Shown: positions 7,301 to 11,165 of the stretch, piece by piece | Position numbering within the stretch: the stretch's first letter is position 1 | Layout of the letters: each line of letters opens with the position of its first letter | From: Anaerolineales bacterium | GTDB taxonomy: Bacteria; Chloroflexota; Anaerolineae; Anaerolineales; Villigracilaceae | Direction: 5' to 3' | Assembly (NCBI GenBank): GCA_029933275.1 | Contig: JAOZOM010000046.1 | Location: forward strand, 1 to 11,165 | Length of the DNA stretch: 11,165 nucleotides | Made by a program: the position numbers and the translations under genes | The notes under the pieces: model-generated | Told to the model about the DNA's origin: nothing | Seen by the model: only the letters and a program-made list of their open reading frames with translations | Databases searched by the model: none

Positions 7301-7337
7301 TTTTCTTTGCGTTCTTTGCTGCCTCGTGGTAAACAAT
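7301..7337. repeat. Degenerate TTTGCG/CTCGTGGT intergenic repeat (copy 3)
   Basis: TTCTTTGCG, TTCTTTGC and TGCCTCGTGGTAAAC follow one another in the same order and orientation as the units at 1-45 and 1801-1836. It lies between nth and the pilin gene, outside coding sequence. Confidence 0.5.
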
Positions 7338-7341
7338 AACC

Positions 7342-7371
7342 AAGCTCACCTAACGCTTTTGTTAGGAGCTT
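7342..7371. repeat. Hairpin upstream of the pilin gene
   Basis: AAGCTC-AC-CTAAC (7342-7354) pairs with GTTAGGAGCTT (7361-7371): an 11-bp stem with a 2-nt bulge and the loop GCTTTT. There is no T-run after either arm, so it is not an obvious intrinsic terminator. It sits just upstream of the likely pilin promoter (a TATGCT at 7393-7398 is a possible -10, without a good -35). Confidence 0.55.
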
Positions 7372-7436
7372 CGCTTGCCTCAAAGACTCTCTTATGCTAG
7401 AGTAAAAGAAAGTTTTATATCTGATACATAAAAAGA

Positions 7437-7453
7437 AGGAGGTGGTTCATGTG
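7437..7453 (+). promoter_or_regulatory. Strong SD that sets the pilin start at GTG 7451
   Basis: AGGAGG (7437-7442, within AAGGAGGTGG) is a near-perfect anti-SD complement, 8 nt before GTG at 7451. A GTG at 7442 lies inside the SD itself and cannot be the start. ATG at 7449 is followed directly by TGA. Confidence 0.75.
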
Positions 7454-7627
7454 AGAGACCTAAGACTCGAAAAGGGTCAAGGTTTAGTAGAGTATGCACT
7501 CATTCTTGTTTTGGTTGCTGTTGTCATTTTAGCTGTTCTACTGATCTTAGGTCCTATCATTGGAAATACGTTTTCAAAGGTTAATTCAGATCTAGAGAGC
7601 GTTTCTTATGTATTCCAAATGTTCTAG
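7451..7627 (+). CDS. Flp-type (Tad-like) pilin, 58 aa
   Basis: A short leader MRDLRLEKG ends at the class III prepilin cleavage site G9/Q10, followed by GLVEYALILVLVAVVILAVL, a hydrophobic helix with the hallmark Glu+5/Tyr+6 pair of Flp pilins (Glu14, Tyr15). The 49-aa mature form ends in a short polar tail (GNTFSKVNSDLESVSYVFQMF). A prepilin peptidase (TadV/CpaA type) would process it and a TadA-type ATPase system would assemble it at the cell envelope. None of those genes is in this window, so it is an isolated pilin gene. Strong SD and a dedicated terminator indicate it is a monocistronic, potentially highly expressed unit. Confidence 0.85.
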   Translation: MRDLRLEKGQGLVEYALILVLVAVVILAVLLILGPIIGNTFSKVNSDLESVSYVFQMF

Positions 7628-7633
7628 GAAGAT

Positions 7634-7662
7634 AAAATCCCCCGCAAAGCGGGGGATTTTTT
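7634..7662. terminator. Bidirectional rho-independent terminator
   Basis: AAAATCCCCCGC (7634-7645), loop AAA, GCGGGGGATTTTTT (7649-7662): a perfect GC-rich stem with T-runs on both strands. It begins 6 nt after the pilin stop and overlaps the miaB stop codon (TAA at 7663-7661), serving both convergent genes. Confidence 0.95.
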
Positions 7663-9019
7663 ATTTCAACACAATCGGCTCAGGCGAGGACTTCAATAAT
7701 TGCGCTTGCATAGACCAAGGTCCCGTCCAAGTGATGCGGACAGGGAGAATCAAGCCACGCAAATCATCATCCGCTTCAACGAAGACGAGTTTATTCGTTG
7801 GTGTTCGTCCGCGCCAGCGTCCTTTGACTTTTGCTTCAAAGAGGACGGGGACAGTTTCACCGAGAAGGCGTGCGTTGATTTCGCTTGCTATCGTTTTTTG
7901 GAGCGATTCTAGACGATGAAATCTTTTCCGTTTAACCGCGTCTGGCACATCATCCGGCATCCTCCGCTGGGAAACCGTTCCCTTGCGCGGAGAGTAACGC
8001 GCGAGGTGTGCCACATCCATTTTGAGATCACCAAGAAGCTGATAGCTTCGTTCAAACTGTTCATCCGTCTCACCGGGGAAGCCGACAATGATGTCGGTGG
8101 CGATGGAGCAATTTGGCACTTCCTCGCGGATTTTGGCGATCAGAGCGCGATAATCCGCTTGAGTGTAGCCGCGGTGCATATTTTCTAGCACTTCATCATC
8201 GCCCGCTTGAATGGGGACTTCAAAATGTGGCATCACTTTTTCTAATTCTGCCACGGCGTGCATAACCTCTACATCAAAATAGTTGGGATGCGAGGTGAGA
8301 AAGCGAATCCGCTCAATGCCCTCGACCTCGTTAAGCAGGCGGAGCAAATCGGCAAGATTTTCGCCGTTTTCCAAATCTTTGCCGTAACGGTCGACAATTT
8401 GCCCTAATAATGTGATTTCTTTTACGCCTTGTCTTGCCAAAGAACGCGCTTCTACCAGAATCTCTTCGAGGGGGCGGCTTTCTTCGATGCCGCGCCGATA
8501 AGGGATAATGCAATAAGTACAGGCGTGCGAACATCCGTACACAATCGGAATAAAGGCGGAGACGAGTTTGCCGCGCTCATGCTCCGGGATGATAATCTCA
8601 CCGTCCATAAGCGCAAACCGGCTTTGGGTCGCGTTCGCCTCGGCGATGTAGTCCGCGTCCTGTGAAAGGTAGGCAATCAATGGTCCCGAATCGGAGGGTG
8701 GAGAGAAGACATCCACAAAAGGTAGTTTTTTACGCAATTTCTCCGCACCGCGTACGCCGACTAAGCATCCCATTAAATTGATAACGAGATTGGGATTTTT
8801 CTCTTTGAGCGGACGGATAGAGTGCAGGTAGCCGAGTGCTTTATCTTCGGCAGATTGGCGCACAACGCAGGTGTTGAGAACAAGCACATCGGCATCTTTG
8901 GCTTTTTCGGTATATTGGTAGCCGAGATGTTCAAGGGATGAACCCAACCGCCGCGAATCAGCGACATTCATTTGACATCCGGCTGTCCAGATGTGGTATT
9001 TTTTATCTAATTTATCCAT
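7661..9019 (-). CDS. miaB: tRNA-2-methylthio-N6-isopentenyladenosine synthase MiaB
   Basis: A 452-aa radical-SAM methylthiotransferase that adds a methylthio group to C2 of i6A37 in tRNAs reading UNN codons. N-terminal MTTase domain with cluster cysteines Cys15 (TAGCQMNVADS), Cys51 (NTCVVRQSAEDK) and Cys85 (LMGCLVG). Radical SAM cluster Cys163-x3-Cys167-x2-Cys170 in GCSHACTYCIIPYRRG. Further motifs are EVPIQAGDDEVLENMHRGYT, DIIVGFPGETDEQF and YSPRKGT. The C-terminal TRAM domain spans about 378-446. NTCVVR and overall length favour MiaB over RimO and MtaB. The usual LLGQNVNSY motif reads LLGQIVDRYG here, a mild divergence. ATG at 9019 has no SD; a perfect extended -10 is placed 9 nt upstream. 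Confidence 0.93.
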   Translation of the reverse strand: MDKLDKKYHIWTAGCQMNVADSRRLGSSLEHLGYQYTEKAKDADVLVLNTCVVRQSAEDKALGYLHSIRPLKEKNPNLVINLMGCLVGVRGAEKLRKKLPFVDVFSPPSDSGPLIAYLSQDADYIAEANATQSRFALMDGEIIIPEHERGKLVSAFIPIVYGCSHACTYCIIPYRRGIEESRPLEEILVEARSLARQGVKEITLLGQIVDRYGKDLENGENLADLLRLLNEVEGIERIRFLTSHPNYFDVEVMHAVAELEKVMPHFEVPIQAGDDEVLENMHRGYTQADYRALIAKIREEVPNCSIATDIIVGFPGETDEQFERSYQLLGDLKMDVAHLARYSPRKGTVSQRRMPDDVPDAVKRKRFHRLESLQKTIASEINARLLGETVPVLFEAKVKGRWRGRTPTNKLVFVEADDDLRGLILPVRITWTGPWSMQAQLLKSSPEPIVLK

Positions 9020-9049
9020 AGGGCGGAGATTATACCATTTGGGGCGGAG
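9020..9049 (-). promoter_or_regulatory. miaB extended -10 promoter with flanking 21-bp-spaced direct repeats
   Basis: On the minus strand TGGTATAAT (9037-9029) is a perfect extended -10 (TGn plus TATAAT). The hexamer ends 9 nt before ATG 9019, leaving a predicted leader of only about 2-4 nt and no SD. CTCCGCCC occurs on both sides (9049-9042 and 9028-9021), exactly 21 bp apart, which could be a protein-binding direct repeat straddling the promoter. No convincing -35 is seen. Confidence 0.6.
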
Positions 9050-9159
9050 GGGAGATATCGAGTGTTCTCAAATTCCAGCAATTCCAAATATGGCATCTAA
9101 GTAATCATCTAAGAATAAGTTACTGAATATTCACCATATATGCCCTACAGGGTACAAAG
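9050..9159. other. Gap upstream of miaB, no gene seen
   Basis: No credible ORF. Short tandem words are present: AATTCCA at 9071-9077 and 9080-9086, and ATCTAAG at 9095-9101 and 9107-9113. A small CCCT-AC-AGGG palindrome lies at 9143-9152. These may be remnants of an insertion or chance. Confidence 0.35.
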
Positions 9160-9189
9160 TCACAAAGAACACGAAGAAATTCTTTGTGA
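9160..9189. repeat. Intergenic repeat copy forming a perfect inverted repeat
   Basis: TCACAAAGAA (9160-9169) and TTCTTTGTGA (9180-9189) are a perfect 10-bp inverted repeat around the loop CACGAAGAAA. Read on the minus strand it contains TTTCTTCGTGTTCTTTGTGA, the clearest match to the repeat family seen at 1-45, 1753-1827 and 7301-7337. Confidence 0.65.
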
Positions 9190-9246
9190 TGTGTTTTCGG
9201 GAGGTTGTTTTTAGACGCTCACTAAGTGCCCGAGCAAAAAATTTAA

Positions 9247-9450
9247 TATAATGTCTTAAATCGCGAAATGATGCTCACCGCCTATGTAGCGTATTATAAT
9301 AAGCATCGTCTGCACAGAACCATTGGCTGTGTTGCGCCCAAAGACAAACTGGATGGGTGAGAAAAAGATTTTTATCGAAAGAAAATGAAAAATTCGGTAA
9401 GCCAGAGAAAGGAGAATAATTGGAACCTCTACATCTGGATTGTGGTCTGA
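9247..9450 (+). pseudogene. C-terminal remnant of an integrase-core (rve-type) transposase
   Basis: The frame with ATG 9271 reads YVAYYNKHRLHRTIGCVAPKDKL-type sequence (9280 onward), the typical C-terminal end of DDE/rve integrase-core transposases (YYNxxRLHxxxGyxxPxxKLxG). The upstream catalytic D,D,E part is missing; the frame is closed by TAA at 9244-9246. An in-frame TGA at 9358-9360 falls at the point where relatives have REKE-like residues; the frame continues past it as EKDFYRKKMKNSVSQRKEN, consistent with a CGA to TGA mutation, and ends at TGA 9448-9450. No terminal inverted repeats or target duplication were recognised. This is a decayed IS fragment. Confidence 0.7.
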
Positions 9451-9478
9451 ATAAGTTAAAATAATTTTCATCATAAAG

Positions 9479-9549
9479 CCACAGAAAACACTTTTTTCTG
9501 TGGGATCAAAGAAAACTTCACACCTTTTATGTTTTTGTGGTGAGAAAAA
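9479..9549. repeat. Hairpin plus intergenic repeat copy before the EthD-like gene
   Basis: CCACAGAAAA (9479-9488) and TTTTCTGTGG (9494-9503) form a perfect 10-bp stem with loop CACTT. Next comes TTCACACCTTTTATG with TTTTTGTGGTGAGAAAAAA (about 9517-9550), another copy of the TTTGTGGTGA-type repeat. The end lies just before the SD of the EthD-like gene, so the repeat forms most of its leader region. Confidence 0.6.
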
Positions 9550-9560
9550 ATGGAGTCATT

Positions 9561-9893
9561 ATGCACAAACTGACAATTTTCTTTTACACCCCTCCCTCTA
9601 ATCAAGAATTTGACCAGCAAAGTTGGCAAAAGTTTATGGGATTAGCTGAAAAAATGCCCGATTTACGCCGAGAGACGGTTAGCGATGTAGATGAATTTAT
9701 CTTTGGCGGTCAGGGGCGTGGCTATGCTAAAATCCACGAGTTTTATTTCGATTCTCGTGCCGCACTGGACGCGGCGCTGCAATCAGAAGCGGGGCAAATT
9801 GCAGGCGCGTTTTTGCACGAATTCACGCATAAACGTTTCACGATGATTATTGCCGAGCATAAAGAGGCGTTGCCGAAGGAATTTGTAACGTAG
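9561..9893 (+). CDS. EthD-like dimeric alpha/beta-barrel (Dabb) family protein
   Basis: A 110-aa single-domain protein with beta-alpha-beta-beta-alpha-beta layout: strand KLTIFFYTPP (3-12), helix about 16-34, strands DLRRETVSDV and GRGYAKIHEFYF, helix SRAALDAALQSEAGQIAGAFLHEF, last strand RFTMIIAEHKE. This matches EthD-family reductases and related ferredoxin-like dimers, which have varied roles (quinone, haem or small aromatic ligands). The usual N-terminal HxP signature after the first helix is missing and the first loop is short, so enzymatic function cannot be assumed. ATG 9561 has GGAG (9552-9555) 5 nt upstream; the earlier GTG in frame at 9537 lies in the repeat. Monocistronic, with its own terminator. 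Confidence 0.72.
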   Translation: MHKLTIFFYTPPSNQEFDQQSWQKFMGLAEKMPDLRRETVSDVDEFIFGGQGRGYAKIHEFYFDSRAALDAALQSEAGQIAGAFLHEFTHKRFTMIIAEHKEALPKEFVT

Positions 9894-9918
9894 GGGCGAG
9901 AACTCTCACCCCGTATTT
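9893..9918 (+). terminator. Rho-independent terminator of the EthD-like gene
   Basis: GGGG-C-GAG (9893-9900) pairs with CTC-A-CCCC (9905-9912), with one C/A mismatch and an AACT loop, followed by GTATTTTTGT. The stem begins at the last base of the TAG stop. On the other strand no T-run follows, so it would not serve pyrD well. Confidence 0.7.
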
Positions 9919-9924
9919 TTGTCC

Positions 9925-11022
9925 CTATAAAGATTGCACGATTTTTTTCACGAAACCAGGTCCCTCGTAAATCAGCCCCGTGTAGATTTGCACCAAAGTT
10001 GCACCCATATCGAGGCGGCGTTTTGCGTCTTCGGGGGACATAATTCCGCCAGAGCTGATGACGGGGATTTTCCCATCGATTCTTTTTATAATTTGACGAA
10101 GAGCCGCTTCGCTCCTGACCCTAAGCGGGCTTCCGCTTAATCCGCCTGATTCTGTCAAACGAGCAGATTGTAGCCCCGCGGGACGAGAAACAGTGGTGTT
10201 CGTCGCGATCACACCGTCCATATTGGTAGCAAGAATAACCTCAAGTGCGTCATCCAGTTCCGCATCCGAAAGATCGGGAGAAAGTTTAACGAGCAGAGGT
10301 ATTTTTTTTCGCAATCTCTTTTGTTCAAATTTCCGTTGATAATTCAACTGCGTGAGCAAATCTTCAAGAAGGGCGGGAGCTTGTAAATCTCGCAATCCTT
10401 CCGTGTTCGGGGAGCTGATATTGATGGCTAAATAATCAGCACAGGGAGCAAAAAGTTCGAGCAGGGAAAGATAATCTAGCACCGCTTCTTTATTAGGGGT
10501 GCTTTTATTTTTGCCGATATTCACGCCAAGAATCATCTTCGATTTTCGTTTAGAACGATGCTCAGGGAGAAAACGGCGCAAGTTAATCACTCGCTGCGAT
10601 TTTCGAGTGGGATATTTGCAATGCCCGATTTTATCGAGGTTCTTGACCATTTTTGCCGCGCCTTGAGAGGGGAATCCCAGACGGTTGATAAGGGCTTCAT
10701 CTTTAGGGAGGCGAAAAACGCGCGGTTTCGGGTTGCCAAATTGCGCCAAAGGCGTGACTGTGCCAACCTCGATATGCCCAAACCCAAGCGCGGAAAGTCC
10801 GCGCAGGGCGTAGGCGTTTTTATCATATCCCGCTGCCAAACCAATTGGATTTGGGAAAGTCAACCCAAAGGCTTCGACCGGTTTTGGCGGACTTTTGAAA
10901 ATTTGCTTAAGAAGCCAATTTGCGCCAAAAATATAACGAGTGTTATACAACGCATCGAGGGTGAGAACGTGCGCTCTTTCGGGATCAAGTGCAAAGAGAA
11001 GGGAACGAATAGATTTATACAT
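9925..11022 (-). CDS. pyrD: Dihydroorotate dehydrogenase, class 2 (quinone-dependent)
   Basis: A 365-aa FMN enzyme oxidising dihydroorotate to orotate in pyrimidine synthesis, donating electrons to the quinone pool. The N-terminal helical extension (1-45, MYKSIRSLLFALDPERAHVLTL) marks class 2 and docks to the inner face of the membrane. FMN/substrate motifs: NPIGLAAGYDKNA with Lys68, VGTVTPLAQFGNPKPRVFRL, GVNIGKNK (166-173), NISSPNTEGLRDLQ (201-214) with the catalytic-base Ser, VKLSPD, DGVIATNTT, GGLSG, SSGGI and GATLVQIYTGLIYEGP. About 27 residues are inserted between 133 and 162 compared with E. coli PyrD, and 12 of them are basic. ATG at 11022 has no SD and no good -10 close by. Convergent with the EthD-like gene. 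Confidence 0.95.
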   Translation of the reverse strand: MYKSIRSLLFALDPERAHVLTLDALYNTRYIFGANWLLKQIFKSPPKPVEAFGLTFPNPIGLAAGYDKNAYALRGLSALGFGHIEVGTVTPLAQFGNPKPRVFRLPKDEALINRLGFPSQGAAKMVKNLDKIGHCKYPTRKSQRVINLRRFLPEHRSKRKSKMILGVNIGKNKSTPNKEAVLDYLSLLELFAPCADYLAINISSPNTEGLRDLQAPALLEDLLTQLNYQRKFEQKRLRKKIPLLVKLSPDLSDAELDDALEVILATNMDGVIATNTTVSRPAGLQSARLTESGGLSGSPLRVRSEAALRQIIKRIDGKIPVISSGGIMSPEDAKRRLDMGATLVQIYTGLIYEGPGFVKKIVQSL

Positions 11023-11130
11023 AGTGGGTCTACTTATTGATCTTGAGATTGGGTATCATTCATTATGCGATGGGAACTGTCTTTATTTCTGCTTTTACCG
11101 TTTTTTGTACCCAAAGGGCATAGATGGTTT
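11023..11130. other. Gap upstream of pyrD, no gene seen
   Basis: No SD or convincing promoter for pyrD could be picked out. A 25-codon ATG frame at 11065-11142 (plus strand) has a hydrophobic stretch but no SD and runs into the repeat, so it is not called. Confidence 0.35.
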
Positions 11131-11160
11131 GTACACGGATGACACGGATTTCACGGAGAA
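11131..11160. repeat. CACGGAT-type intergenic repeat
   Basis: ACACGGATG, ACACGGATT and TCACGGAGAA follow at 9-bp periodicity from 11133. This resembles the other intergenic repeats in unit length and in the CACG core, but with CCGTG words in place of TTCGTG/TTTGTG when read on the minus strand. The unit may continue beyond the window. Confidence 0.55.
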
Positions 11161-11165
11161 TTTTT

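Noticed and set aside
7206..7440. A riboswitch upstream of the pilin (for example c-di-GMP type)
   Set aside because: No recognisable aptamer core was seen; only a repeat and a simple bulged hairpin.
7442..7627. Pilin starting at GTG 7442
   Set aside because: That codon is part of the AGGAGGTG SD; GTG 7451 has ideal spacing.
9256..9474. A 72-codon minus-strand frame over the transposase remnant
   Set aside because: Complementary shadow of the recognisable YYNxxRLH transposase frame; no SD or motif.
10558..11040. A 160-codon plus-strand open frame opposite pyrD
   Set aside because: Antisense shadow of a gene with full PyrD motifs; no recognisable domain in the translation.
11065..11142. A 25-aa hydrophobic small ORF at the right edge
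   Set aside because: No SD, ends within the intergenic repeat, and nothing supports expression.
1..11165. The dispersed repeats as a CRISPR array
   Set aside because: Copies are diverged, unevenly placed kilobases apart, have no unique spacers of regular length and no cas genes.

Overview
This looks like a housekeeping-plus-accessory stretch from a bacterial chromosome, most plausibly of the Anaerolineae/Chloroflexota. That assignment is an inference. It rests on a lone Flp-type pilin with the GQGLVEYALIL signature, an AnsII-type (PF06089) asparaginase, a GAF-GAF-PAS hybrid-free histidine kinase, moderate GC, mixed SD-led and apparently leaderless genes, and degenerate 'TTCGTG/TTTGTG' repeats in the intergenic gaps. 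No RNA gene, CRISPR array, prophage or intact mobile element was seen.

Left block (minus strand, 46-2520): a HAD phosphatase, then a coupled pair of a left-handed beta-helix sugar N-acetyltransferase and a DegT/DnrJ/EryC1 PLP aminotransferase, which overlap by 4 nt. The pair installs and acetylates an amino group on a nucleotide sugar for surface glycan synthesis.

Central block (plus strand, 2582-7205): an apparent four-gene operon of sensor histidine kinase, metallo-beta-lactamase-fold protein, L-asparaginase and endonuclease III. The spacings are 9 nt, then a 4-nt overlap, then a 4-nt overlap. Two things stand out. The MBL-fold protein has lost essentially all canonical metal-binding histidines. 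The asparaginase has no ATG/GTG/TTG at its natural N-terminus and seems to start at an AUA codon that overlaps the upstream stop (ATAA), exactly where an ATGA overlap would be expected. The kinase has an extended -10 promoter so close to its ATG that the mRNA would be leaderless or nearly so.

Right block: a 58-aa Flp-type pilin with a strong SD (7451-7627) converges with miaB (minus, 7661-9019), and the two share a bidirectional terminator. miaB also has an extended -10 box placed for a near-leaderless transcript, and an 8-bp direct repeat flanks that box at a 21-bp interval. From 9020 to 9560 lies a gap with repeat hairpins and a decayed C-terminal fragment of an integrase-type transposase. 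A small dimeric alpha/beta-barrel (EthD-like) protein follows. A class 2 dihydroorotate dehydrogenase (pyrD, minus) with an unusual basic insertion closes the window.

A degenerate intergenic repeat family (consensus roughly TTCTTCGTG-TTCTTTGTG-TCTTTGTGGTGA, about 9-bp periodicity) occurs in most of the larger gaps (1-45, 1753-1827, 7301-7337, 9160-9189, 9479-9549), with a related CCGTG-type version at 11131-11160. Several copies are arranged as inverted repeats. This is the main non-genic structure of the window.
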